Under the pieces are notes generated by a model. The model saw only the letters and a program-made list of their open reading frames with translations. It was not told where the DNA came from and made no database searches. A stretch of 64,000 nucleotides of DNA from Acheta domesticus. Lineage: Eukaryota; Arthropoda; Insecta; Orthoptera; Gryllidae. The stretch lies in assembly GCA_031308135.1 (NCBI GenBank), contig JAHLJT010000631.1, positions 152,145,425-152,209,424 on the forward strand. Direction: 5' to 3'. Every line of letters begins with the position of its first letter. Positions within the stretch are counted from its first letter, which is position 1. The position numbers were made by a program, and so were the translations under genes. This document shows positions 10,700 through 22,079 of this stretch, in pieces.

Positions 10700-11330
10700 A
10701 ATCAGAATCCAATTAAAATATGGGAGAACTATAGAATTTGATTTGTGTGTTGGTTATTACAAAATCCAGAATATCCGTGAATTTATTTTGGTCGTGGGGT
10801 AGTATGTTGGTTCAGGGGGAGGGATTAGATGTAGTTTTAAATCTGATATTATTTTGTACAATTGTAACCCAGCGGTATCGGAAGTTCTACAGCCCCAGTG
10901 AACCTCCTTGGACTTGAGATCTCCGACAAGTATTGTGGGGGTGTTTTGTTGGAATAATAATCCAAAATTGGTACTATAAATTTTTATTTTATGAGGTTTG
11001 TTAGCTGCTATGAGAGTTATTATTCTGTTGTCTAGGGGAAATTTAATGGGTACTGTTTCTGTTCCAGAGATATGGGATAAATTAGTTTGGATATATGGTA
11101 TAGATTTTTCGATTAAAATTAAAACACCGCCTCCATTTGAGTTTATTCTGTCTGATCTATGATTATTATATCCAGGAATTTTAAATGTTTAATTTGGTTT
11201 TAAGTGTGTTTCGGTGATACATGCTAATTTAATCTTTGGCTTTTAGGAAGTACGATAACTCTGCTTTCTTATTGTTTATGCCGTTGGCATTCCAATTTAG
11301 TATATTTAGTTTGTTGTGGTGTTGTAGAGT
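10700..11330 (-). pseudogene. Jockey-type ORF2, APE endonuclease domain
   Basis: Minus-strand translation gives NILNWNANGINNKKAELSYF (the usual ORF2 N terminus), then CITETHLKP with the conserved TETH, then PGYNNHRSDR with GGGVLILI, then FPLDNRIITLIAANKPHK, then TILVGDLKSKEVHWGC matching the GDFN-x-x-H-x-x-W endonuclease motif with Asn replaced by Lys. A frameshift lies just before ITETH. The domain would nick target DNA for reverse transcription. This copy is inactive. Confidence 0.75.
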
Positions 11331-11452
11331 TATGATTGTTATTAAAGTATGATGACAAGGAAGTTTGTATATTGCTGATGATTGCGGGATGATTGAGTTG
11401 ATTATATTTACGATATGAGTTGTGATGGAATTTATTAGGGAGTGTATGAATG

Positions 11453-11470
11453 AATTATTATTATTATTAT
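11453..11470. repeat. (ATT)n tract, left side of copy B
   Basis: Six ATT units abut the 3' end of R4/Dong copy B. On the minus strand they are AAT codons (Asn) of the interrupted jockey ORF1. Confidence 0.9.
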
Positions 11471-13440
11471 TCCATTACATCACGACTAAAGATCTTATGA
11501 GTCGGCTGAATATAAAATCTCCTCCAGGTTGCAATCAGCTACCTAAGGAGCAGATTCGGTGAATATCAGTGCCTCTACAATACTTTACGCAAAATGTGGG
11601 CTGTTCCAAATAAAGCAATTTCTTGCACTTCCCAGTCTTTTGAATTACCTGGGAGTTTAGACAAGTTCTTACTCAAATTTTGCGGAACAAATTCCAGAGC
11701 TCCGATAACTATCGGGACGACCTGTGCTTTTACGCCCCACATTCGGCTGATCTCGATTTCCAAACTCTTGTATTTAAGACGTTTCTCTGCCTCCTTGGTA
11801 ACGACGTTTTGATCGCAAGGTACAGCAACATCGGTAAGTAAACATGATTTTTTCGCCAAATCCCGGATAACTATATCCGGTTTGTTTGCCGTTATCGTGC
11901 GATCAGTTTGAATTTGTTGGTCGTACAATATCGTACCCAATCCAACAGACGTCACCGGTTTCGGTGAGTGTTCGTACCACTTGGGGCATGTGTTTGGAAC
12001 TTCGAGGGCGGTACATATCTGCCAGTGGAGGTAGCTACACACCCTGTCATGTCTTTTAAGGTATTCGGTCTTTGCTAGGATTGGACAAGCTGAGACAATA
12101 TGATCAATGGTTTCTACTTGCTCCAGGCAAATGCGGCATTTATCATCTTGGGAAATTTTGAGAACCGCTTTATCATAATGTCGTGTTCTCAAGGCCTGAT
12201 CTTGGGCAGCTATTACAAGTGCTTCCGATTCTGGCTTCATCCTTCCCCTTTTAAGCCACATAAATGATTGATCTTTATTGATCTGCACCTTGTCCATTCT
12301 TTTTAGGTATTGTCCGTGGAGTGGTTTGTCTCTCCACGATTTCTTTAACATTTTTTGTGTCTCACACTTCATGTTTAGCAGCATCAGAAGTTCAGTGTCT
12401 GTGTTATTCGACGTGTCTTGCCTAGTTTTCTTCGCAATATTTCTTGCTACACTAACAATGCCTCTGTTTCCCATTCTTCGGTCAGATTTCATGACCTGCC
12501 TCATTAGAGGGTCGTCTTGATGGCTGACTACATACTTCCCCAACCCGACTATTGCGCTGTGCCAGGAGGCCTCAATTTGTCTGAGGCCTCTTCCTCCTTC
12601 CTTACGTGACACATAAAGTCTATGTATATCAGCTCGAGGGTGGGAAACATGATGCATTGTTAGCAGTTTTCTGGTTTTTCGATCCATGGTGCGAATTTCT
12701 TGCTCAGTCCAGTCCACTAGTCCAAACTGTATTCGGCTACAGGTACCGCCAAACTACCTATTGCAGATATTTTATTCCTGGAATTCAGAGCGGACTGCAG
12801 GACCAGTCTCACTCTCCTATAATACTCCCTACGAATTCTCTCTTTCATTCTGTCGTTCGAGATAGTTTCATATTCTTCAATGCCCAGATATTTGTAAGTT
12901 TTACCTGGCTCAAGATCTTGAATCACAGTGTGCGTATCAATTTCAATGTTCTCAGACGTTGTGAGTTTCCCTCTTTTTAAATTGATTTTTGCACATTTGT
13001 CAAGACCAAACTTGATGCAGATGTCATTGCTAAAGTCATTCACGACAGACAGCATTTGGGAGAGAATCGCTTCATTCTTAGCAAACACTTTCAGATCATC
13101 CATGTAAAACAAATGTGATACTGGCCTTTCATCACCACGGAGCTTAAAACCAAAGTCAGCTTGCGACAACTGTCTCGATAGTGGGATCAAACTAATGCAA
13201 AAAAGCAGAGGGGATAGTGAATCTCCTTGAAAAATACCCCTGTTAATCTGAATACTTCTGGTTTCTACTGCTTCCTTTCCGCTGTGGATTAGTAACCTTG
13301 TACTCCACGACTTCATACTAGCCTTGCAAAATTCAATAAGTCTAGGATGAAATCGATAGATCTCGAGGGTCTTCAAAATCCAATCGTGTGGTACACTATC
13401 AAAGGCCTTTTGGTAGTCAATCCAAGCCATGCTCAAATTA
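11471..13440 (-). mobile_element. R4/Dong-like non-LTR retrotransposon, 5'-truncated (copy B)
   Basis: Minus-strand element with a 3' UTR (11471-11574), a C-terminal endonuclease region and the second half of the reverse transcriptase. The 5' end is cut inside RT motif A at about 13436-13440, and (ATT)n flanks it on both sides. The TAA-type target and the near identity to copy A support Dong/R4-clade target choice. 5' truncation is the normal outcome of target-primed reverse transcription. The host tract belongs to a jockey ORF1. Confidence 0.9.
11575..13436 (-). pseudogene. R4/Dong-like ORF: partial RT, CCHC knuckle, restriction-like endonuclease
   Basis: From 13436 down, RT motif A is AWIDYQKAFDSVPHDW, followed by GIFQGDSLSPLLFCISLIPL (motif B region), the catalytic FYMDDLKVF (motif C) and GKTYKYLGIEE. 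A single-base deletion near 12718 (a run of three T in the expected FGLVDW block is two) shifts the frame and produces a stop. The rest is open from 12717 to 11575. It contains the post-RT block, the knuckle CRICLEQVETIDHIVSAC with all four ligands, and the endonuclease block KPDIVIRDL, LLTDVAVPCDQN, KEAEKRLKYKSLEIE. The protein would nick a TAA repeat and prime cDNA synthesis there. Truncation plus the frameshift make this copy dead. Confidence 0.9.
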
Positions 13441-14559
13441 CGTTAAAATTATTATTATTATTATTATTATTACTATTATTATTAATATTATTATTAATAT
13501 TATTATTGCTGGTGTTTATATTGTTTGGTGCTTGTTGGTTATATTGATAAAGTGGATATGGATTAGAGGCTGTTGGAGCGAAAGTAAAGTTAGGGATGCT
13601 GTTTGTGTGTGGGAGGTTTGGGAAATTGTGATGAAGTAAGCGAAATGAGGTGTTGTTGTTGGGTCTGGTTCTGGGATTGATTGGTTGTGAATTTTTAGGA
13701 AGGGGTGCTACATGAACACATTGAGAAGCGCTTTTTACTGAGCGTAGGTCTTCACTATGAGTTCCTTTAGGGGGTGAGGTTGAGTTAGCCTTTTGTAGAA
13801 CGGGCAATCGTCAGATCAAACGTCTGCACGATATGACCCATTGCAGTTCTTACAAAACGAGGTGAGTATTTTACTTGGACAATTTACCGAATAGTGGTTT
13901 TGTGAGCAGTAGATACAGGCTAATGTATGATTACAATTATTGCGGGTATGACCAAAGTCTAAACATCTTAAGCATTGAACTGGATCTTTGATTCTGCGTC
14001 TTTTTTCAGCTTTCACTTTTAAGTTGCAAATTTCCCTTATTTGTAATACAATGTCTATGCTTTGCTGGCCGTTAAACCGTGCCGTGCTTTGCTGGCCGTC
14101 GGCAGCTACCACTGGGATAGGAATGTTATCTTTGTGCAGTCTTGTAACACTGATTAGCTAAGGGCACTTTTCTTTGACATCCTCGTATATTTCCTGCAGT
14201 GATAATGAATGATGAACATTTTTAAATACTATGGAGAACTTTTTATTAGCGGGGTCTTTATAAGTGTGAAAACTTCTTTTAGTTTTTAACAGATATTTAA
14301 TTGTTTTTCTGAAGTCAGGTATTGTTTTGAACATTAACTTTAACTTTATTATGTTGTTTATTACTTTTAAGGTGAATTGACTTGAAATACTGTTTTTGAT
14401 TTCTCTAATAACCTCTGATAAGTTTGTTATGTTATTCACATAAATTGGTGGAATCTTGACATTTTCGTCTTGGATAGGGGTGATGTTTATATAGTTATAC
14501 CTATAGTGCGTCCAAGCATCTGATTGCAGTACAGAGCTTATGGAGAACAACGTTGTCAC
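13433..14559 (-). pseudogene. Jockey-type ORF1 (gag-like, zinc knuckles, poly-Asn tail)
   Basis: An N-terminal part with PPIYVNNITNLSEVIREI, FRKTIKYLLKTKRSFHTYKD and FSIVFKNVHHSL matches jockey-type ORF1 RNA-binding domains. An in-frame TAG stands near 14158. Then come CCHC knuckles CLRCLDFGHTRNNC and CIYCSQNHYSVNC and a partial third, CKNCNGSY. A frameshift follows near 13810. The C-terminal part is Pro/Asn-rich and ends in a run of Asn codons (AAT)n at 13447-13507, where R4/Dong copy B is inserted. The frame continues beyond the insert at about 11452-11330. The product would coat element RNA; this copy is dead. Confidence 0.8.
13447..13507. repeat. (ATT)n tract, right side of copy B
   Basis: About 60 bases of ATT/TTA units with a few changes. 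Read on the minus strand as AAT codons they encode poly-Asn of the jockey ORF1. The tract is the target of R4/Dong copy B. Confidence 0.9.
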
Positions 14560-14659
14560 TTCTCAGCAGCACTTATACGCAACACTCGCCGTGCTGGATA
14601 CTCAGATTGTCATGAAATTTTGCCAGCTTGTTCAGCACCTTTCAAAATCCATAAATATT

Positions 14660-16890
14660 GATTTTTGAAGAAAGAAGCATCGCAAGTAGTCGTTTTGCGA
14701 CAATTAATATTCAGGCCTTTCATGACCTGCTGCCTGTCGAAGTGCACCCCGCCGCTGTCGTCAGGGTCTGAGTTGCCTGGGAGGACATGCAGTGTGTTAA
14801 AAACAGGTGGTTACATGACAGGTTCGGAAAGACGAGAAGGTCGAATGCATGCGTGGAATTATCCAAATACAATTATTGCAAAGATATGAGCCTCTGAAAA
14901 TGTTATCTAGTTATGGGACAAATAAATAAATACATTTCACTTTTGCTTAGAAACAAAATTTTCACAATGATGGGTTCTAATAAAAAACTTTCAAAACAAT
15001 GACATCAAGTGCACCATATGTAAGTTTATTTTTCACGTTTCTTAAAAATAGCATTGGTTTACGATATACTTACGACTTCGGTACAATTATTAACAATGCC
15101 TGTTACTGTGCCGTTGAAACTAAAAAGAGACCAACGGATATGATCTTTGCCATCAGTCGTGAAAGAACGAACGCGCTATAAAATCTGACACCGATTGATA
15201 AACGTTTTTCAGACTGCCGATACAACTTTTCTCGTTGCAGGAAGCGCGAAGGTCATGGAAGGTCTTGATGCAAAACGTCTCTAATACACTATTTCTAATA
15301 CTCCCTAACACTTCAAAATTTCAATAGTATGTGGGTTTCGCTTGGTGTTCTTTCAGCTGGCGAAATGTTGAGAATGTTTTCTGCACTCGTTTCCAATACC
15401 GGATGTCCCACGAAAGGGGAGCTCTTTTCCCACGGACGACAGACGTTGACAACATAGGGTTTCGCCAGTCTGTGAGTGTGAAGGTCACGGAGGACAAAGT
15501 TATATTTCCTACTGTTTTATTCACAAACAAGATGAAATTTCAGCAGGGGGTCTCACCGTTTCTTCAGTTACGCCTGGAAAAATTAGAATACCGCTTGAAC
15601 GAAAATAATTTCAAAACATTTTAAATAGATGGCTTAACATTAGAAATTAAAGATTTTTGATAAAACATATGTATTATTGTTATTAGAATTATTATTTTAA
15701 AAAAACAGACCTTTCAATGAGAGTTAAAACTGAAATATCAATAGCAAAACAAGTCCAAATCCAGACTTGATTGCTTATTCATCACATACTGACCAAGCAT
15801 GAATTGTTTTTGCGCGAATGACATCGATATCAAAGTTAATATTGCTAATTTTCAGTATCAAGTCATTTTAAACCTCCAATTTATCCATTTTTTAATGTAA
15901 AATAAAGGGAAAATGTCCATTCACAAGGGTGAGATGACATGGATGGTATCAGATACTGCAAGGTTTTGTGGGAACAATGCATAATATTCTTTTCAAACAC
16001 ACAGCTAATAATTCGTCTCATATTTGCATTTCAAAGCACAATTTACGACAGCTACTGGTTGAATGTCTTTGGAATTAATATTGTTAACTGTAAAATTTCT
16101 AATTCATTTTTAGATATGTTTAAATGTATTTCAGTATTTTTAATAAGTGAAATTCAAAAATTAATACTCTATTTTTCCTTTCATATCGTCTGTTGAGAAT
16201 CGCTGAGTATTCAAAATCACTGAACGTCATGAGATGTTCTTTGGGAGCGCACGAAATATTGTTTTTATTATTGTCTAACTCAAGAACCATGATTCATACA
16301 GAAATGTGGTTGGTCTCATATCAAAATTTGGACTTCCCTTGTCATTTCATCCGCTGGATGTTTGTACTTTTCTGCAATAATAAAAAAGTTTCTCGCACAG
16401 TGAAAATTTCAGGACGTCAAAATGTAGAAGTAAGCACTTGGCTATCATTTATAATTAATTTCACGGAAATTAAACCATCAAACTAAATTACAAAATAACC
16501 ACCACATTTATAAGGGTTCTGGGAATAACTGGTAAAAACTCAGTTGTCTAAGATCAACACAATTGAAGCTATCGTTGAATGAACATGTTAAGTATTTGCG
16601 CGTGAAATACGAGTAGGATGGATCAGCCGAATAACTCCGAGACTCCTGAATCGGCAACACAGCTTGCAGTAGAAAGAGAGAGTCTTCTTTAAAATGGTAT
16701 TGGATAGAAAGAGAGGGCAATACTCCATAAGGCTCCGTACTGCAATCAAATGTTTGGATGCACAATAGGATCAGGGTCGTTTAGCTTTTCTAAGGGGAGA
16801 TATCTATTACTTACTGGCACTGCATAAACACTGTTAGTACTGTTGACTGGTTTTTTAGGGGGATGTTCATTTTTATCAAGAGTCATTGAA
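14660..16890. other. AT-rich DNA, no recognised gene
   Basis: No protein family, RNA or clear repeat was recognised. Short open frames at 15331-15624 and 15939-16486 have no known motif and no splice or start context that sets them apart. Confidence 0.4.
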
Positions 16891-16901
16891 TGATCTCTTA
16901 C

Positions 16902-17313
16902 CGCTATTTGATGCACTGTCTACGATTTCTTTGTTTTCATTCACTTTATTTGCTACGCTTTGGGCTGCATCGCTGGCAGTTTGTTGAGTACTGACCTTAG
17001 TAGCACCGCTAGTCATTAGTTCCTGAATTTCTGGAATTGCAGTTTCCTGTACTCCCTCGTGCGGCGGATGTTGGTTCAGATTAACATATTGAAGAATAAT
17101 GTTGCCTTGGTGAGTAGCACCGATTTGATGTTCATCGTGGGATGGTGGTGTCTAGATGAATGTGATGTCCATGGCGCCGTCTGTGTTATACAGAGTGGCC
17201 ATGGCCCCGGCTATGCTTTGCCCTAGGCCAGGGAAGCTGGATGCTGGTTCACATGCAATGGTTAATGTATTTAGTGCTGCGATTAGTAGCACTAATAATT
17301 GCCACTCCAGATA
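16902..17313 (-). CDS. Candidate host exon with one in-frame TAG
   Basis: A 412-base minus-strand stretch is bounded by an acceptor-like TTCTAG (exon starts at 17313) and a donor GGTAAGAG (exon ends at 16902). From the first base it reads YLEWQLLVLLIAALNTLTIA, a hydrophobic stretch like a signal peptide, then CEPASSFPGLGQSIAGAM and DGAMDITFI, then a TAG at 17154-17152, then 83 further open codons rich in Gln, Thr and Ala (for example QETAIPEIQELMTSGATKVS). An open frame continuing past the stop up to a good donor suggests a once-functional exon with a nonsense change, a pseudogene or an assembly error. No family recognised. A TATA-like ATATATG and a TCAGTC initiator-like site lie upstream at about 17425-17456. 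Confidence 0.45.
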
Positions 17314-17429
17314 CTAGAAGCACGTTATACACTTTGTACTTCGGTTAACATAAACAAGCCTTAACGGCAGACACTTCACTGTTCGGAACAGAGCTGAGCG
17401 TGATGTGAACTCCGCGACGGCTCGAAGCG

Positions 17430-19400
17430 GACTGATCTTTGAGGTGTTCATATATCTCCTTATTTGATCCGAAAAACGTTTTCACTCACTAAATTATCCA
17501 CTCTATTTTGAAATAAATATTTTACCCTTGGTTGTGATAGATCTTCAATATTATATTTCCTACCTTTACTATTTTCTTTTTTTCTCCCTTATGTTCCCTG
17601 ATCTCCATTTCCTTTTGAGTTATGGGTGGAAATAAACTTTTGGCCATAATTAACATCAATTGTAGTATCTCATGCTATAAGATGAAAGTATTTTGTTTTC
17701 ATTGTTATATTCAGTTTTATCTGATTATAATGAATATTGTCTCAATTTTAGCGCTAGTTAAAAATTGAATTTTAGGACGCTTTGCTTACCCTAAAAATAA
17801 CTTCTTTTTGTAGGGAGCGTATAAAAAAACATTTTACATGTGTAAAATCACGACATTTCATGTGGCGCAAAACTCTAAAATAACAATGCCGCACAATAAT
17901 AGTGAACATTTATCTTCATTTTATTTTTTATTTAAATACTTTGAATTACCATAACTAATATCTCAGCACTTCGAATGATATTTAGTGTGACTACTTCACG
18001 AATAAAGATATTGCATGAAACGAATGAAGAATTAAAATCAAAGGAATTACGAAAAAGGGAAATATTACTCAAAATTGCCACTGAAGTATATGAAACATTC
18101 ATTCAACTCCTAGTTGTCACTCCTGGAATAACTTATAATCAAATGAAATTTGATTAATAGTTTAATGCAGAAAATTATTTCAAATATGTTTCGATTTTAT
18201 GGTAATAAAACGTTCAAAAAACAATTATAACAAATCTACCTATAAGAACATTTATTAAAAACTCAGTTATTAAAGTTGTAGAAAGTTGAGTTGTCCAAGT
18301 CTTGGTCTTCCTTGTAGGTATTTGAAATGGAATATGTACAAGCTAAATTAGTAACGGAATTCGTCGATTTCGAATGGATTGAATACACGTGTGTACTCAT
18401 TAAAGAATTTGTTTATTTACGGTGGTAAATACGCACGTAGCCCCTTAGCAACCAACCATCTAAACAACGCTTTAAGAACGCGTCCATAGCAACGGCCATT
18501 AAAATGCCCGAGAGTTCATTAAAAATATTTTAGCGGACATTCGGGTTTAGATTTTATCAGTGCTCGTAAATCTTGGGATAAATATGACTTTGACACAAAA
18601 CACAATGTTTTGGAATAAATGTAAACAATTGTCAGAGGAATATGTACCCGGTAGTATGTTCCCTTCTCTAGTATATTGTTCACGGTCCGCAAGTTCTGAT
18701 CCCCGGCAAGAGCCAAATACTCCAAAAGCAAGAATGACCTTTAAAAGCAGGTATACGTGATCGTCAACCTCTTGTAAGAACTTAGTTACTTGTTATTCTA
18801 AGTTTTTAGACTTGTAATTAGCTTAGATTTTCCTTCAAATATTCAATAACTTTATAATAGTATATTCAAATAAATTTTAAATAATTAGTCTTCAGTATTT
18901 ACTATTATTTCAAATTATAGCGAATCAATAACTTACGTAGATACTCAGTCTTTTCATGTATTTTTATACATTTTTCAGCATACTAATGTATGACTAGAGA
19001 CTAGTTAGTTTTAATGTGTTTGATCGTTCGTTCAAAAATGCTAGAATAACTCTTTGTTAATGCCTCGAACATTCCTTTTCGTTCGTCAATCACAAAATTA
19101 ATCATGAGCTTTTTCATAAGTGGTTACAGATTTAGAATGGAATAAACTATATCTTGCATCGTGTGCTATTTCCAGAATAACATTGGCTCGAAATATCTGC
19201 TGATACTTCGAATTCTCGGATTTTTTTTTCTCAATCAGCTTGCATTACCAGAAAAAGCATTCAACTGTCAATCACAAACAAAATAACCAGTAAAATCAAC
19301 CCTTGCTACGGATAATCGAGAGTAATGACAATTTTTTCTTAACTCATGAAAGTGAAATAAGTTTATTTTGAATAAGCGATATACCAGAAATAACAGAAAG
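17430..19400. other. AT-rich DNA, no recognised gene
   Basis: No protein motif, RNA gene or clear repeat seen. Short frames at 17975-18157 and 18519-18760 lack any recognisable signature. Confidence 0.4.
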
Positions 19401-19408
19401 CATTGTAT

Positions 19409-19529
19409 GTGACTCGTCCTCTATTAGTCTTTAAGGACTCGGCCGGAAGGTTAACTACTGGGATTTGCTGTCGCTCCGCAGTTAACCTTCCGGCTTCGTC
19501 CTTAAAGACCCATTTAGAGGACTCGTGAC
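19409..19529. repeat. Foldback (hairpin) element of about 120 bases
   Basis: Arms of about 45 bases face each other. The left arm has GTCTTTAAGGACTCGGCCGG followed by AAGGTTAACT. The right arm has AGTTAACCTTCCGG and GTCCTTAAAGAC, with outer GTCCTCTA / TAGAGGAC matching. The loop of about 25 bases is unpaired. It could be a MITE-like element or a very stable RNA hairpin. Confidence 0.85.
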
Positions 19530-19914
19530 ATCAATAACTATTTCTGAATAATTTTGGTTGTAACGTTCCACATAGTTTTAATAGCATGTTCTTTGTACTC
19601 TTCGCCACCTAATATTTGCATATTAATTGTCTAAAATAAAGGTAATTTCCTCATTTGTAGTTTGTGCTGTCCATTTGTATTTTCTTTCTTCACAAAATTC
19701 TTGAAATTGCTTCCATACACTTTCTCTCTTCCTTTCGCTGTTTTTCGGCAATGAATCTTTAACAATATTCTATTTTGGAATTTTAAACATTACCAAAACG
19801 ACACATTTTTAATAATATATTGTGACATACCATAAATGACATACATTTATTTAAGCAAATAAAGGACGAAACATTGTAGATATCACCAAAATCTTAGGTT
19901 TCTATGGTGCAGGT

Positions 19915-20026
19915 ACGCAGGTGGCACCGTAGAAACGTAAATACGCGAAATCATTCTGAGACAGGTGCGGGATGCACCATAGTTACAGCATAATTCTAGG
20001 GTGTAAACACGCAGGTGGCACCGTAG
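19915..20026. repeat. Two direct copies of ACGCAGGTGGCACCGTAG
   Basis: The 18-base sequence occurs at 19915-19932 and 20009-20026, 94 bases apart, with partial echoes between them (GGTGCGGGATGCACCATAG). The GC-richer stretch that follows (about 20060-20260) has a TCAGTTC initiator-like site near 20125 and a GGTTAGGTGAG, so this could be a promoter region on the plus strand. No coding sequence follows that I recognise. Confidence 0.5.
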
Positions 20027-20259
20027 CAATGCGAACAATACGAGGTTTCAAGAGTTGACCAAGGGAATATTAATTCATTTTGTCTCGTGTCGTGGTGGTG
20101 AACGGGTAGCTGGAACGCAGTGTTCAGTTCGAGTGAGACTTGTGATATTTCCTGGGAGTGAATGCTGGAAAGTGAACTTAGAATATTTTCGCGGTGGAGC
20201 TACTAGTGTGGACTTATAAAATTTTACCATTGAATTGTGGGTTACAAGGTTAGGTGAGA

Positions 20260-20800
20260 AGGATATTATTCTTTTTTTTTTGGAAAGTGATTAGTTGGAA
20301 ATAGATGCCCACCTGAAGCACAAGACAAAGTGTGTAGGCGGTGTTTTTAATGTGATTAGAAGAAGTTTCGACTTGGTCTTGGATCCTCGTAGACTTCAGC
20401 AAGAATGAAGATTAGATTACAGCGACAATAAGATCACTGGCCGACGTTTTTAAACTTTTGAAAAGTTACAGAAACAAAACTCACTGATTCTTACCAATTT
20501 TGGGTCGCTGAATACGAATATGATAGCTGTTTTACTGGATTAGCTCGTATTTTTGTGTAACGCATAGTTGCCAAATTTACCATAATAGGCATAATGAGTT
20601 ATCTTGAAAGTACCGTAGAGTGAGTTTTTTGACTGCAAAAAGGGAATCAATTTCGTTTTGGTACTTGTGTCAAAGACAATCAATTTTTAAAATTCTATAA
20701 ATTAATTTATTGAATCTAAACAATTAAAAAATTATATATTCAGTTAGTTTACTAGCACTATACTTTTGCATTTACATACTCAATAGTTTATAAGGTATAA
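20260..20800. other. No gene seen
   Basis: AT-rich stretch between the direct-repeat region and the pseudogene on the other strand. No motif recognised. Confidence 0.4.
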
Positions 20801-20819
20801 TGTTCACAGATGTATACAG

Positions 20820-21960
20820 ACCATCACTTGTTTCAGAAAACTCTAAGATACTTAAAGCCTTCAGCTTCTTTGTCTATTCCTTTAAGAAACTCATGAGGTC
20901 CAACTTAATGTGCAGAGTTGGAAGCAGTACTTTGCCTGGATCGATCAGAGGCTTACACTTGTCATTGTTGGTACCGGGCTTAAATGACTCTCTGGGGGAC
21001 CACTAGTTTTGTGAGAAATTTTTCCTGTAGCTCTTCAGTCCCAAAGACACAAAAAACAAAAGTGCTTTGTAAATCCACCTTCCAGACATTGGATATTATA
21101 ATATTGCAAATACTTTTACATGTCCACAAATTTGCCAACCATGATCTTTGTATTTGATACGATTTAAAATGTGTGCGAGATCCTCGTAAGTATCATTCAT
21201 TGGAACAGAGTGTTTCACAGGCAGCTTATTTCCAATATGAAGCAAAACTGCTTTCAGACTGTACTTAAATGAATCTATGAAAAGAAACCAATCAGAAGGA
21301 TTGCGTTGGATTCCTAACTTACTCATCAGGCCATTGATGTCCGTACATACGCAAAGGGAATCTTCCATTCTGTAATATTCTGAAAAAGGCTCGTTTCTTT
21401 TCCTGTGCTGAGTGTAAGTAGTTCCGGGAGCCAGTAAATTCCATTCCTTGAGTCCAGCACCCAAGAATTAAGCTTTCTCTTTCGAAAGTTCTAAGTTCTT
21501 TGCTAAATCGTTCAATTCATGTTGAAGGATGAAATAAGTCTCATCTTTTAAGTGGAAGGGACTCTCTCTTAGATCTTCATCTGCAGTTACTGAGTTAGTG
21601 TTCTCATCGGTTCCTGTAGGTGCTGCAATATCGATAGTTTCCCAATCGTTCGGAGGAGTAGGTGCAGGTAAATTTTCTCCATGAGTCACGGGTCTGATCG
21701 CGGATTGCAAGATTGAATATTCGATGGCACACTGTTTTTTCTTGTTACTTCCTGCTGTATTCGTCATACAGAAACAAGTCGCCATAGTGATTCCGGGGTT
21801 CTCTCCATATCATCGGAACAGCAAAAGGTATCCTTTTCTTGGATCCTTTAAGCCAGGTCTTCAGCCCAGCTTTTATCCTGGTCCTCAATCTTACAGTCAA
21901 AATAAAAATAATATAATTCCCTGACGACATCATTCATCGATCTAATCTGAGACTTAAACA
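20820..21960 (-). pseudogene. Dead copy of an arthropod multicopy gene of unknown function
   Basis: Minus-strand blocks in order are DCKIEDQDKSWA, KRIPFAVPMIWREPRNH, CFCMTNTAGSNKK, EYSILQSAIRPVTHGENLPA, LKEWNLLAPGTTY, DINGLMSKLG, NPSDWFLFIDSFKYSLKAVL, HGWQICGHVKVFAIL, HFCFLCLWD and DPGKVLLPTLHIKLDLM. I recognise the whole series as a protein found in many copies in insects and other invertebrates, but I know of no assigned function. The copy is broken by a frameshift after WREPRNH, an in-frame TAA at about 21468, and further stops in the C-terminal part. The mismatch between copies in other genomes and this one cannot be measured here. Confidence 0.65.
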
Positions 21961-22079
21961 TAACACGCCACAGATGTAAAAAAATCAGTCCGCTGAGTTT
22001 TGACATCTGCGGGAAGAAGTTGACATTTTGCGCAGGAAAGCGAAATTTAGAACCATAGAACAACCACGAAATCACTGTA

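Larger units (their letters stand above)
8640..14660 (-). mobile_element. Jockey-type LINE, decayed, interrupted by R4/Dong copy B
   Basis: On the minus strand, from right to left, come ORF1 (gag-like with zinc knuckles, 13433-14559, resuming at about 11330-11452), an APE-type endonuclease (about 10700-11330), the linker (about 10027-10382), reverse transcriptase motifs (about 9255-9509) and an ORF2 C-terminal block (8673-8948). The order and motifs fit a complete two-ORF jockey element of about 4 kb without the insert. Stops and frameshifts throughout show it is dead. End positions are approximate. Confidence 0.8.

Noticed and set aside
13347..13639. Plus-strand frames rich in Leu or Ile
   Set aside because: They are translations of the (ATT)n tract. 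The coding strand there is minus (jockey ORF1).
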